Below, piece by piece: positions 55,110 through 64,000 of a stretch of 64,000 nucleotides of DNA (the first letter of the stretch is position 1; each line of letters opens with the position of its first letter). Made by a program: the position numbers and the translations under genes. Below the pieces are notes generated by a model. The model had not been told where the DNA came from and searched no databases. It saw only the letters and a program-made list of their open reading frames with translations. The DNA lies in the NCBI RefSeq assembly GCF_013836145.1, contig NZ_CP057483.1, forward strand, positions 2,356,001 through 2,420,000, in the 5' to 3' direction. The stretch is from Citrobacter sp. RHB25-C09. Its GTDB lineage: Bacteria > Pseudomonadota > Gammaproteobacteria > Enterobacterales > Enterobacteriaceae.

Positions 55110-56222
55110 TTACTGTTTGAGTTGCCGTCTAAAGCCTTCCAGCTGCTGGTCAAACAGCGATTTCACTTTGATGAGATAAAAGGACGGCATCTCGTTTTTC
55201 TCATAATCGTGATAAGCGAACGGCATTAGCGTGCCGCCAGAGAGATTGACGTTGAGTTCGCGATCGCTCGCCTGTGCTGTAAGCGAGCCATCAATAATAT
55301 CGACCCCACCGGTGTCTGAAACAATCCAGTTTTGCGTCAGTACCACTTTTCTGACCGCAAAGTCGGCTTTTGAATTTTCAAAAAGGCTCACATTGTCGGC
55401 AATTTGCGACTGCAACTCGCTGATGACCTGCGGCGTTTTTTGGAGGGTTTTATTACTGCGCTGCTTATATTCTTCAATCTCTGCCAGAAGGATTTTACCG
55501 ACATCACTGTCGTCATATTTATATTCTTCCGCGCTGCGGTACAGGTTTCGGAAAAAGTCATACTGTTTTTCCCGATCCAACGCTTCGATAGCCTGCTTGT
55601 AGCTTGCATAAACCGGATAGATATTTTTCTTGCAGGATTCAGCAATATAATTCTCATCAACATCGCTGTTACGGTTGCTGCCATCCGCACTGCACGCCGT
55701 GTCCAGCGTCGGCGCATATCCCCCCATGTATGACAACCCAAGCATCGTTGCCAGGTAGGTATTAAAGGGGAGATGATTCGCAATCACCTCATCTTTTTTA
55801 AACGCTTCGCGCAACTGAGCTTCAGAGGTTGCAAGGATCTTGCTCACCTTATCGTAGAAGGCAAAATTATCCTGCGCTTCCTTTAACTGCGCACTATTGT
55901 TTTTGAGATAAAATTGCAGGTTGTTATTCACATTACTGAACGTACCGGCCACGCGTTTTTGGAGCTCATCGTTAGTGATAGTGAGCGCTTCAGGGGTCAA
56001 TTCGCAATGGTAAGAAACAATCACCCGATCACGATTATCCTTCCCCTCTTCCCAGCTACCATTAACGCAGTCACTGCGCGTTTCAAAGGCTTTTCCGGCG
56101 GTCAACGTGGAATCAATATTATAATTGACGGACTCTTTTACCTGCTTAATGGCTTCTGAATCGCATGCGGTAAGCAGGACAGTTGATACACAAGCCAACA
56201 AAAATTTAACTTTAAGACTCAC
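55110..56222 (-). CDS. Unknown lipoprotein with inner-membrane sorting signal
   Basis: 370 residues from the GTG at 56220-56222, which gives a compact lipoprotein signal MSLKVKFLLACVSTVLLTAC and has AAGG eight bases upstream; a TTG 21 bases earlier is the ORF edge. The lipobox is LLTAC-D; Asp after the lipid-modified Cys is the Lol-avoidance signal, so it should stay in the inner membrane facing the periplasm. The body is rich in helices (about 90-270) with four other cysteines and ends with a beta-rich part. No family is recognised. By eye it is more AT-rich than its neighbours, which may mean transfer. Confidence 0.75.
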   Translation of the reverse strand: MSLKVKFLLACVSTVLLTACDSEAIKQVKESVNYNIDSTLTAGKAFETRSDCVNGSWEEGKDNRDRVIVSYHCELTPEALTITNDELQKRVAGTFSNVNNNLQFYLKNNSAQLKEAQDNFAFYDKVSKILATSEAQLREAFKKDEVIANHLPFNTYLATMLGLSYMGGYAPTLDTACSADGSNRNSDVDENYIAESCKKNIYPVYASYKQAIEALDREKQYDFFRNLYRSAEEYKYDDSDVGKILLAEIEEYKQRSNKTLQKTPQVISELQSQIADNVSLFENSKADFAVRKVVLTQNWIVSDTGGVDIIDGSLTAQASDRELNVNLSGGTLMPFAYHDYEKNEMPSFYLIKVKSLFDQQLEGFRRQLKQ

Positions 56223-56537
56223 AAAATTTACCTTAAATATCAATAAATTGATTAAGGTAATTTAACACAATTTGTTCTGTCTTACATCATCAACGGTTCG
56301 CTCGCGTCAGCCGGGAAACAATGCGCCTTTAGAGCTGGGTCTGATATTGCGATACCGCAGAAAAGTGCCTTAGCTCACATTCTCAACGCTAAATTCCCCT
56401 GCGTATGCCTGTTTGCAACATAGTACGGTTTAGTTTTTGCGCTAATTCACTGTGAGTACAACTGCTATTCCCTAAATTTTAGAAAAACCGTCGTATCACT
56501 GAAATCTTCATTCCAGAAGCATCCCCGGAGCAACATA

Positions 56538-57608
56538 ATGAAAAAATTGATCAACCGTGTGGAAGATGTATTAAGTGAACAACTGGCTGGCCTGGCTAAA
56601 GCGTATCCTTCGCTGACCCTGCATCAGGACCCAGTCTATGTCACCCGAGCCGACGCGCCTGTTCAGGGCAAAGTGGCCCTGCTCTCCGGTGGCGGTAGCG
56701 GGCATGAGCCCATGCACTGTGGTTATATCGGGCAAGGTATGCTGTCAGGCGCCTGCCCAGGCGAAATATTCACCTCGCCAACACCCGACAAAATGTTTGA
56801 ATGCGCGATGCAGATTGATGGTGGTGAAGGCGTTCTGCTGATCGTGAAGAACTACACCGGCGATATTCTCAACTTTGAAACGGCAACGGAGCTGTTGCAT
56901 GACAGCGGCGTAAAAGTCGCCACGGTGGTGGTTGATGACGACGTTGCGGTGAAGGACAGCCTCTATACCGCCGGGCGACGGGGCGTTGCCAATACGGTTC
57001 TCATTGAAAAGCTGGTTGGCGCGGCGGCAGAACGCGGCGACTCGCTGGAAGCCTGCGCCGCTCTCGGGCGCAAACTGAATAATCTCGGACATTCCATTGG
57101 CGTTGCGCTCGCCGCCTGCACCGTTCCTGCCGCTGGAAAGCCGTCTTTTACGCTTGCCGACAACGAGATGGAATTTGGCGTGGGTATTCATGGTGAACCC
57201 GGCATCGATCGTCGCACGTTCTCTTCCCTCGACCAGTCCGTGGACGAAATGTTTGACACTCTGTTGGAGAACGGTACATACAGCCGCACGCTTCGCCACT
57301 GGGATCCGCTTCAGGGTAGCTGGCAGGAAGATAACCAGGGCAAACAGCCTTTGCGGCAGGGTGACCGTGTCATCGCGCTGGTCAATAATCTTGGCGCTAC
57401 GCCTTTGTCTGAACTTTACGGCGTGTATAACCGTCTGGCTGAGCGCTGCCAGCAGGCAGGCATTCACATTGAGCGTAATCTGATTGGTTCATATTGTACG
57501 TCACTTGATATGACCGGATTCTCCATCACCTTGTTAAAAGTGGACGAAGAAACGCTGGCACTCTGGGACGCTCCGGTTCACACCCCTGCCCTGAACTGGG
57601 GTCACTAA
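56538..57608 (+). CDS. dhaK: Dihydroxyacetone kinase, DhaK subunit
   Basis: 356 residues. The active-site His that covalently binds dihydroxyacetone is in GVGIHGEPG (near 218). It works with DhaL and the phosphoprotein DhaM to phosphorylate dihydroxyacetone using PEP. GGAG precedes the ATG. The 315-base gap to the lipoprotein gene (56223-56537) contains the presumed promoter, but no operator was recognised and the activator gene dhaR, next to dhaK in E. coli, is not here. Confidence 0.97.
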   Translation: MKKLINRVEDVLSEQLAGLAKAYPSLTLHQDPVYVTRADAPVQGKVALLSGGGSGHEPMHCGYIGQGMLSGACPGEIFTSPTPDKMFECAMQIDGGEGVLLIVKNYTGDILNFETATELLHDSGVKVATVVVDDDVAVKDSLYTAGRRGVANTVLIEKLVGAAAERGDSLEACAALGRKLNNLGHSIGVALAACTVPAAGKPSFTLADNEMEFGVGIHGEPGIDRRTFSSLDQSVDEMFDTLLENGTYSRTLRHWDPLQGSWQEDNQGKQPLRQGDRVIALVNNLGATPLSELYGVYNRLAERCQQAGIHIERNLIGSYCTSLDMTGFSITLLKVDEETLALWDAPVHTPALNWGH

Positions 57609-57618
57609 GGAGAACACG

Positions 57619-58251
57619 ATGTCACTCAACAAAACACAGCTTGTTAATTGGCTCTCCCGCTGCGCAGAGATCTTCAGCAAAGAGAGTGATTATCTCACCG
57701 GGCTCGATCGGGAAATTGGTGATGCTGACCACGGCTTAAATATGAATCGTGGTTTCAGTAAAGTGGTCGAAAAGTTGCCCACTGTGGCCGATAAAGACAT
57801 TGGCTCCATTCTCAAAAACACCGGCATGACGCTGCTCTCTAACGTTGGGGGAGCCAGCGGCCCTCTGTTTGGCACCTTCTTTATCCGCGCGGCGCAAGTG
57901 ACGCAGGCAAAGGAAAGTTTAACCCTCGAGGAGCTTTACCAGATGGTGCGCGAAGGCGCTGATGGCGTGGTGGCCCGGGGGAAAGCCGAACCGGGCGATA
58001 AAACCATGTGTGATGTCTGGCTGCCGGTCGTGGAATCGCTACGCCACTCCTGTGAGCAGAACCTGTCAGTCCCCGATGCACTGGACGCCGCCGCCGCGCA
58101 GGCGGAGGTCGCCGCGCAGAGCACCATCCCGATGCAGGCCCGTAAAGGCCGCGCCAGCTATCTCGGCGAGCGCAGCATTGGGCACCAGGATCCGGGTGCC
58201 ACCTCGGTCATGTTTATGTTGCAGATGCTCAGCGCAGCGGCAAAAGAGTAA
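57619..58251 (+). CDS. dhaL: Dihydroxyacetone kinase, ADP-binding DhaL subunit
   Basis: 210 residues, all-helical. The Asp residues of DREIGDADHG (near 30-39) hold Mg-ADP, which acts as a fixed coenzyme rephosphorylated by DhaM. The gene begins 10 bases after dhaK with its own GGAGAA site. Confidence 0.97.
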   Translation: MSLNKTQLVNWLSRCAEIFSKESDYLTGLDREIGDADHGLNMNRGFSKVVEKLPTVADKDIGSILKNTGMTLLSNVGGASGPLFGTFFIRAAQVTQAKESLTLEELYQMVREGADGVVARGKAEPGDKTMCDVWLPVVESLRHSCEQNLSVPDALDAAAAQAEVAAQSTIPMQARKGRASYLGERSIGHQDPGATSVMFMLQMLSAAAKE

Positions 58252-58261
58252 GGACAATGAA

Positions 58262-59680
58262 ATGGTAAACCTGGTCATCGTCTCGCACAGCGCCCGACTT
58301 GGTGAAGGGGTCGGGGAACTGGCGCGGCAAATGCTCTACGGCGACGGCTGTAAGATAGCCGTTGCCGCCGGCATCGACGATCCGCAAAGCCCGATCGGTA
58401 CGGATCCGATTAAAGTGATGGAGGCAATTGAATCGGTAGCCGACGCCGATCATATCCTCGTCATGATGGACATGGGTAGCGCGCTGCTGAGCGCTGAAAC
58501 GGCGCTGGATTTACTCGACCCGTCCATCGCGGCGAAAGTGCGCTTATGTGCCGCTCCGTTAGTGGAAGGGACGCTCGCGGCGACAGTCAGCGCCGCTGCA
58601 GGGGCGGACATCGAGAAGGTGATTGCGGATGCGATGAACGCGCTGGAGGCCAAACGTGAGCAACTGGGTTTACCCTCCCCAGGGACGGAAGCGCAAGTGA
58701 CTCCCGCCCTCACCCCAAAGGACGGCGCGGCGAAATCGGTATCCGTCGTGATTCACAACCCTAACGGCCTGCACGTTCGTCCCGCATCCCGGCTGGTTGC
58801 CACGCTCTCAGCATTTAACGCCGAACTGCTGCTGGAAAAAGACGGTAAATGTGTGACCCCGAACAGCCTTAACCAGATAGCCCTGCTTCAGGTTCGTTGC
58901 CATGACACGGTACGTCTGCTGGCAAGCGGTGAGCAGGCTGATGAAGCGCTGGCCGCCTTTAAACAACTGGCTGTGGATAATTTTGGCGAGTCGGCGCATT
59001 CTGCTGAACGTTCCTCTGCTGCGCCGCCGTCCATCAGCGGGCGAGCGTTCTGGTACCGTCCGGCGTTACCGCCCATTTCGCGTGCATCGTCCCAAACACC
59101 AGAAAGTGAACAGACCCGGCTTCGTGCCGCAATCGACTGTTCGCTGCGGGATCTGCAGGCGCTGGCAACGCGTGCTGAAGAGAGCGTGTCAGGCGAAGTG
59201 GCGGCAATCTTTGCCGGTCACGCGATGCTGCTGGAAGATCCTGAGCTGTTTGAATCCGCCAGTGAAGTGTTACACCGTGAGCGGTGTACGGCCGAATATG
59301 CATGGCAACAGGTGCTCAGCGACGTTATCACTCAGTACCAACAGCTTGACGACGTCTATCTTCAGGCGCGAGCAGTAGATATTGACGATCTGATGCAGCG
59401 CACATTGCGCCATCTGACGCAAACCCTGCAACCCCTTCCCGACATGACCACACCGGCAATCGTGTTCGCAGATGACCTGTTTCCCTCGACGGTGCTGGCG
59501 TTTGATCCAACGTTAGTGAAAGGTATTTGCCTGCGTGCGGGAAGTCCACTCTCGCATAGCGCGCTTATTGCTCGTGAGAGGGGGATCGTCTGGCTGTGTC
59601 AATTGGGGGAAAGCATTGATAATGTGAACACGAATGACGTTGTGACGCTGGATGCGGCCCAGCAGCGTATCGTGCGCTAG
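58262..59680 (+). CDS. dhaM: PEP-dependent dihydroxyacetone kinase phosphoryl donor DhaM
   Basis: 472 residues from the ATG at 58262, E. coli length; the longer ORF beginning within dhaL is out of context. Three PTS-like domains: EIIA(Man)-like with His9 (VSHSARLG), HPr-like with His near 169 (NGLHVRPASR), and an Enzyme I N-terminal-like domain with His in SPLSHSALIARE near 437. It relays phosphate from Enzyme I to DhaL-ADP. Confidence 0.96.
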   Translation: MVNLVIVSHSARLGEGVGELARQMLYGDGCKIAVAAGIDDPQSPIGTDPIKVMEAIESVADADHILVMMDMGSALLSAETALDLLDPSIAAKVRLCAAPLVEGTLAATVSAAAGADIEKVIADAMNALEAKREQLGLPSPGTEAQVTPALTPKDGAAKSVSVVIHNPNGLHVRPASRLVATLSAFNAELLLEKDGKCVTPNSLNQIALLQVRCHDTVRLLASGEQADEALAAFKQLAVDNFGESAHSAERSSAAPPSISGRAFWYRPALPPISRASSQTPESEQTRLRAAIDCSLRDLQALATRAEESVSGEVAAIFAGHAMLLEDPELFESASEVLHRERCTAEYAWQQVLSDVITQYQQLDDVYLQARAVDIDDLMQRTLRHLTQTLQPLPDMTTPAIVFADDLFPSTVLAFDPTLVKGICLRAGSPLSHSALIARERGIVWLCQLGESIDNVNTNDVVTLDAAQQRIVR

Positions 59681-59692
59681 TCCGTTAATTGT

Positions 59693-59721
59693 CGTTATCC
59701 GGCCGTTCTGACCGGATAACG
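59693..59721. terminator. Hairpin between dhaM and the symporter gene
   Basis: CGTTATCCGG (59693-59702) pairs with CCGGATAACG (59712-59721) between convergent genes. It lacks a clear T-run, so it may be a REP-like or weak terminator. Confidence 0.5.
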
Positions 59722-59733
59722 GCAGACAATACG

Positions 59734-61089
59734 TTAATTCGCAAACTGCCCTTTTTGCAGATCCTGCACCACCCTATTCATTTTCGCCGCATTCAATTGA
59801 TAAAACTTAATTGAAATCGCGGTCAACAGGTAGAACAGCGCCGGTAACAGGGTAAACAGGAAAACCACTCCCTGTATGGAATCTGCCGACTGCGTCGCGC
59901 TATTGGTTGCATAACCGTAGAACGCCAGCACCCAGCCAATGATCGCGCCGCCCACCGCAACGCCCAGTTTGATGACAAAGATATTTGCCGCTACGTTCAT
60001 CCCTGTTATCCGGCGACGCGTCTTCCATTCACCATAATTATTAGCATCGGTGATCATCGACCACTGAATAGCCCCATTTCCGACCTGGATAATCTGGATG
60101 GCAAGGTGAACCAGTAACGGGATGATCCACCACTCTACCGGCAGGAAATAACAGGCAACGCCCAGCGCTGCGTTAATGATGTTGACCCAGAAAGAGAGCT
60201 GGATTTTACAAAAGCGGGTGCCAAACGGTTTGGCTAATACCGACCCCAGCATTGAGGCAAACATGCCACCGAGCATAAACCAGGTAATTACATCTGCGCC
60301 TTTGTTTAATACGGTATTAACGTAATACACCACTGCGCCACCGCGAATCACCACCGCCACCAGCATCATAAAGTTGTAAATGGATAAGATGCGCCATTGC
60401 TCGTTTTTAAAGAGAATTTTCACATCACGTAAGATGTTCATATTTTCTTCTTTGATCGGCTGTACGCGCTCTTTGGTGGTGAGAAAGCAGATCAGGAACA
60501 TCAGGCAACCAATGATCCCAAACAGCGCCATCGCTATCTGAATACCCGATGCCCGGTCACCAGGGGCAACGAAATCCGCCACCGGCAATATAAACGCCGT
60601 TCCTAATGCGCCGCCGATTGGCGTGATCGCAAAGCGCCACGACTGCAAAGAGAGATTTTCGTCAGGATCGGCGGTTAATGCCGCGCCCAGTGAACAATAG
60701 GGAATATTAATGGCGGTATACATTAATGTCATAAATATATATGCCGCAACCGCATAGATAATTTTTCCATTGTCGGTAAAGTCCGGCGTGGAATAAACCA
60801 GCACACAGCTCACGGCAAAGGGAATACAAATGGCTAATAACCAGGGACGAAAACGTCCCCAGCGCGTCGCGGTCGCATCTGCGATAGCGCCCATCACCGG
60901 GTCAGTGATGGCATCCAGCAGACGCACCAGTAAAAACATGGTCCCCATGACGGCGGGCGGCAGGCCATAGATGTCGGTATAGAAATACGCCAGGATGGCA
61001 ACGGAGGAGTCAAAGACAATATGACTTGCGGCATCTCCCAGGCTATAGCCTATTTTTTCTTTTATGGGTAATCGTTCCACTTCAGACAT
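59734..61089 (-). CDS. GPH-family (MelB/YicJ-like) sugar:cation symporter
   Basis: 451 residues with 12 membrane spans. The family motif around DAITDPVMGAIAD with the cation-site aspartates in helix 2 and GRFRPW in the first cytoplasmic loop is clear. Relatives carry glycosides, pentosides or hexuronides with Na+ or H+. The gene is divergent from treA, so a disaccharide substrate is possible, but no glycosidase gene lies next to it on its own strand. AAGGATGA precedes the ATG. Confidence 0.88.
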   Translation of the reverse strand: MSEVERLPIKEKIGYSLGDAASHIVFDSSVAILAYFYTDIYGLPPAVMGTMFLLVRLLDAITDPVMGAIADATATRWGRFRPWLLAICIPFAVSCVLVYSTPDFTDNGKIIYAVAAYIFMTLMYTAINIPYCSLGAALTADPDENLSLQSWRFAITPIGGALGTAFILPVADFVAPGDRASGIQIAMALFGIIGCLMFLICFLTTKERVQPIKEENMNILRDVKILFKNEQWRILSIYNFMMLVAVVIRGGAVVYYVNTVLNKGADVITWFMLGGMFASMLGSVLAKPFGTRFCKIQLSFWVNIINAALGVACYFLPVEWWIIPLLVHLAIQIIQVGNGAIQWSMITDANNYGEWKTRRRITGMNVAANIFVIKLGVAVGGAIIGWVLAFYGYATNSATQSADSIQGVVFLFTLLPALFYLLTAISIKFYQLNAAKMNRVVQDLQKGQFAN

Positions 61090-61415
61090 GGGTCATCCTT
61101 TTTAAAATAAACGCAGTATTCTTTATTCCGGGGATGATCATTTCTTCACAGATGGTTATTTCGGTCTATTATGATTTTTCATTCATTTCTTATGTTTTTT
61201 GTCTTTTGTGATCGTCGCGAAAAACATTACCGCAAAATTTAATCATTCATTCTTACGATGAATATATTTTGCCAATATAAATTCATCGCTCTTTTAATAA
61301 GAAATGTCTGTGAGTTCGCAAAATAGCGGTTCAACGACGCGCTAATGGCGATCCTGGGCTACGATTTTCTGAGAGTAAATGCCGTTAATCGGTACGATCT
61401 TAAGGAGAATGCTCA
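61090..61415. other. Divergent control region of the symporter gene and treA
   Basis: 326 bases without a gene, AT-rich. CTACGAT at 61358-61364 resembles a sigma-S -10 element before treA, which is osmotically induced through sigma-S in E. coli; AAGGAG precedes the treA ATG. No operator for the symporter was recognised. Confidence 0.35.
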
Positions 61416-63122
61416 ATGTTAACCCCTGATATTCGCCGTCCCGGCCCGTTATTAGTTACCGCAAAAATGGCACTTTCCGGCACATTTATTCTGCTTGCCT
61501 CTCTGTCCGCTAACGCCGCAGATGAAACCGCGCCTGTGCCGCAACCGCCCGATATTTTGCTCGGACCTCTGTTTAATGATGTGCAGAATGCCAAACTGTT
61601 TCCCGACCAGAAAACGTTTGCTGATGCGGTTCCGGTCAACGATCCGTTAACCATTCTTGCGGATTATCGGATGCAGAAAAACCAATCCAGCTTTGATTTA
61701 CGCCACTTTGTGAGCGTCAATTTCACGCTACCGAAAGAAGGAGAAAAATATGTGCCGCCAGAAGGACAGACGCTGCGTGAGCACATCGACGGCTTATGGC
61801 CCGTCTTAACCCGCTCCACCGAAAGTGCGGGGAAATGGGACTCACTGCTGCCGCTACCTGAACCGTATGTCGTCCCTGGCGGGCGTTTCCGGGAAGTCTA
61901 TTATTGGGACAGCTATTTCACCATGCTGGGACTTGCCGAAAGCGATCATTGGGACAAAGTGGCTGATATGGTGGCGAACTTCGGTTGGGAGATCGATAAC
62001 TTTGGCCATATTCCTAACGGCAACCGCACCTATTATCTGAGCCGCTCACAGCCGCCCTTTTTCTCGTTAATGGTAGAACTGCTGGCACAGCATGACGGTG
62101 ATGACGCACTGAAAAAATACCTCCCTCAGTTGCAAAAAGAGTACGCCTACTGGATGGAAGGTGTTGAAACGCTTACCCCGGGTCAGCAGAACAAACGTGT
62201 CGTGAAACTCGATGACGGTACGATCCTCAACCGCTACTGGGATGAACGCGATACTCCGCGTCCGGAATCCTGGGTGGAAGATATTGCCACCGCCAAGAGC
62301 AATGCAAACCGCCCGGCAACGGAAATCTATCGCGACCTGCGTTCTGCCGCCGCTTCCGGATGGGATTTCAGCTCACGCTGGATGGACAACCCGCAGCAGC
62401 TCAGCACCATCAGAACCACCAGCATTGTGCCGGTCGATCTCAACGCCCTGCTATACAAGATGGAAAAAATCCTCGCCCGCGCCAGCAAAGCCGCGGGGGA
62501 TGATGCGAAGGCAAGCCAGTACGAAACGCTGGCCAACGATCGTCAGAAAGCGATTGAACATTATTTATGGAATGACAAAGAGGGCTGGTACGCCGACTAC
62601 GATCTAAAGAGCAAACAGGTACGTAATCAGCTTACCGCAGCCGCTCTGTTCCCGCTGTACGTGAACGCGGCGGCGAAAGATCGCGCCAGTAAAATGGCGG
62701 CAGCAACCCGCGACCATTTATTACAGCCCGGCGGGCTTGCAACGACTTCCGTGAAAAGCGGTCAGCAGTGGGATGCGCCAAACGGCTGGGCACCGCTGCA
62801 ATGGGTCGCAACGGAAGGATTGCAGAACTACGGGCAGGAAAACGTCGCAATGGAAGTCACCTGGCGTTTTCTGACCAACGTTCAGCATACTTACGATCGC
62901 GAGCAAAAGCTGGTTGAAAAATATGATGTCAGCAGCACCGGCACCGGCGGTGGTGGCGGTGAATACCCGCTGCAGGATGGCTTCGGCTGGACCAACGGCG
63001 TCACCCTGAAAATGCTCGACTTAATCTGTCCGCAGGAAAAACCGTGCGACAGCGTGCCCGCCTCGCGCCCTGCCGTCGGCCAGAGCACCACAGAACAACC
63101 GCAAAAAGCAGCAACGCCATAA
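61416..63122 (+). CDS. treA: Periplasmic trehalase
   Basis: 568 residues. An extended signal peptide ends near SANAADE. Both trehalase signatures are present: PGGRFREVYYWDSY near 150-163 and QWDAPNGWAP near 450-459; the glycine-rich GTGGGGGEYP stretch follows. It splits trehalose to two glucose outside the inner membrane, allowing growth on trehalose at high osmolarity. In E. coli treA is next to dhaM; here the symporter gene separates them. Confidence 0.97.
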   Translation: MLTPDIRRPGPLLVTAKMALSGTFILLASLSANAADETAPVPQPPDILLGPLFNDVQNAKLFPDQKTFADAVPVNDPLTILADYRMQKNQSSFDLRHFVSVNFTLPKEGEKYVPPEGQTLREHIDGLWPVLTRSTESAGKWDSLLPLPEPYVVPGGRFREVYYWDSYFTMLGLAESDHWDKVADMVANFGWEIDNFGHIPNGNRTYYLSRSQPPFFSLMVELLAQHDGDDALKKYLPQLQKEYAYWMEGVETLTPGQQNKRVVKLDDGTILNRYWDERDTPRPESWVEDIATAKSNANRPATEIYRDLRSAAASGWDFSSRWMDNPQQLSTIRTTSIVPVDLNALLYKMEKILARASKAAGDDAKASQYETLANDRQKAIEHYLWNDKEGWYADYDLKSKQVRNQLTAAALFPLYVNAAAKDRASKMAAATRDHLLQPGGLATTSVKSGQQWDAPNGWAPLQWVATEGLQNYGQENVAMEVTWRFLTNVQHTYDREQKLVEKYDVSSTGTGGGGGEYPLQDGFGWTNGVTLKMLDLICPQEKPCDSVPASRPAVGQSTTEQPQKAATP

Positions 63123-63132
63123 TCAACTGCAC

Positions 63133-63167
63133 AAACCGGCCTGGTGTCTCCAGGCCGGTTTTATTTT
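63133..63167 (+). terminator. Terminator between treA and the TonB receptor
   Basis: AACCGGCCTGG (63134-63144) pairs with CCAGGCCGGTT (63150-63160), followed by a T-rich run. Convergent genes share it. Confidence 0.9.
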
Positions 63168-63173
63168 ACACCA

Positions 63174-64000
63174 TCAGAAACTGTAGCTTGCGCCAACCTG
63201 TACGGTTCGGTCACGCCCAATCCAGCAGTTTGTGCTGTCGTAGCAGCTAAAGGTTTCTTTGTTGGTAATGTTCTGTGCGCTGGCTTTTAGCGTTACGCCA
63301 CTGAGCGCAGGCAGCACTTCACCGACGCGATACGACAGCGCGAGATCGTACTGCATAGTACCTCCCAGCTTGCCGCCTTTATTATCCGGTGAGATTTCCA
63401 TCGGCCCGGTATATCGCGCCCCTGCCCCCATTGTTAGCCCGCGCAATGCCGTTTCTTCGAAGGTGTAATCGCCCCAGAGATTAAAGGCGTTCTCCGGAAC
63501 CTGCGTTGGCCGTTTTCCTTTGTACGTTTCATCTTCCGTATTGATGGCATGGGTATAGGCGTAATTGGCAATCAACGTGACGTTATCTGCGGGGCGACTG
63601 ATTACCGAAAGCTCAGCACCGTTCGATTCGATTTCTCCGGTCTGACGATAGTCCCACTCTGGCGTTGCCGAGAGGACATTTTTCTGCCGGATGTTAAACA
63701 CCGACGCGGTAAAGGTCGTCGCGTAATCCGCCAGCAGGTATTTGATCCCACCTTCCAGTTGTTTACTGGTCGTCGGCTTCACGTTTTTATCCGTCAGCGT
63801 ACCTTGCGGCGAGATAGGCTTAAAACCTTCGGAATAGCTGATGAACGGCGAAATTCCATTTTCAAACGCATACAGCGCGCCAAGGCGTTTTGTCACCCGG
63901 TCCTGGGAAATCCAGGTCTTTTCGTCATCCTGTAACGCATCAGTCGTGGTTGAACGGTAATCGTCATAGCGGATACTGGCCAGCAGATTTAAGCCGCCAA
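63174..64000 (-). CDS. TonB-dependent siderophore receptor, C-terminal part
   Basis: The frame is open from the stop at 63174 to the window edge, about 275 residues of an FhuA/FoxA-type ferric-siderophore receptor barrel; an apparent start at 63896 is a GTG inside the gene. Alternating strands such as SPFISYSEGFKPISPQ, the paired cysteines of SCYDSTNCWIG and the terminal VQVGASYSF with C-terminal Phe are typical. The plug domain and signal peptide lie outside. The siderophore cannot be named from this part. Confidence 0.88.
   Translation of the reverse strand, partial: GGLNLLASIRYDDYRSTTTDALQDDEKTWISQDRVTKRLGALYAFENGISPFISYSEGFKPISPQGTLTDKNVKPTTSKQLEGGIKYLLADYATTFTASVFNIRQKNVLSATPEWDYRQTGEIESNGAELSVISRPADNVTLIANYAYTHAINTEDETYKGKRPTQVPENAFNLWGDYTFEETALRGLTMGAGARYTGPMEISPDNKGGKLGGTMQYDLALSYRVGEVLPALSGVTLKASAQNITNKETFSCYDSTNCWIGRDRTVQVGASYSF

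Noticed and set aside
57962..58261. N-terminal extension of dhaM into dhaL
   Set aside because: The added 100 residues are an out-of-frame reading of dhaL; the ATG at 58262 gives the known DhaM start and length.

Overview
The window is a stretch of an enterobacterial chromosome, most likely Citrobacter or a close relative. Many proteins are almost the same as their E. coli counterparts (Prs, PrfA, HemA, DauA, Pth, YchF, NarGHJI/K/XL), and the gene order narGHJI-narK-narXL-ychO ... ychN ... chaCBA-kdsA-sirB1-prmC-prfA-hemA / lolB-ispE-prs-dauA-ychH-pth-ychF follows the E. coli backbone. REP (BIME) elements of the E. coli type sit between genes. Several blocks absent from this place in E. coli interrupt that backbone. 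No tRNA, rRNA, IS element, phage gene or CRISPR array was seen.

Layout. 1-6648 (minus): a tightly overlapping seven-gene operon for an unknown lipid-type product: KAS III-like synthase, SDR reductase, metallo-hydrolase, F390-synthetase-like adenylating enzyme, PAP2 phosphatase, sterol-desaturase-family enzyme and a fatty acid desaturase cut by the window edge. 6751-17991: respiratory nitrate reductase narGHJI, transporter narK and two-component system narXL, with FNR and NarL sites at the spacings known from E. coli. 17992-19398: ychO. 19508-30438: assimilatory nitrate operon nasF-E-D-(CB)-A with its antiterminator gene nasR; nasC and nasB are one open reading frame, and the nasF leader holds a sigma-54 promoter, an ANTAR-type hairpin and a terminator. 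30511-33264: ychN, a chemoreceptor and a DUF1883-like gene. 33352-42820: cha, kds/sir, translation-termination, haem and LolB/IspE genes; sirB2 is a 5'-truncated remnant. 42947-48169: prs, dauA, ychH, pth, ychF. 48670-52230: torYZ-type TMAO reductase with its own FNR site. 52568-56222: a trypsin-like protease/NUC endonuclease fusion convergent with an unknown lipoprotein. 56538-59680: dhaKLM without an adjacent dhaR. 59734-63122: a GPH-family sugar symporter divergent from periplasmic trehalase treA. 63174-64000: 3' part of a TonB-dependent siderophore receptor.

How it fits together. Much of the window serves nitrate and anaerobic respiration. NarX/NarL sense nitrate, FNR senses anoxia, NarK moves nitrate and nitrite, NarGHI respires nitrate, and TorYZ uses N-oxides under a promoter that carries an FNR site and a NarL heptamer. 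The Nas operon instead assimilates nitrate as nitrogen under sigma-54/NtrC-type control plus NasR antitermination. The most likely sources of new biology are the lipid operon at the left edge, the protease-nuclease fusion at 52.6-55.1 kb, the NasC-NasB fusion, the 17-bp inverted repeat around the chemoreceptor promoter, and the sirB2 deletion. All identifications were made by reading the sequence and from remembered family features; no database search was run.
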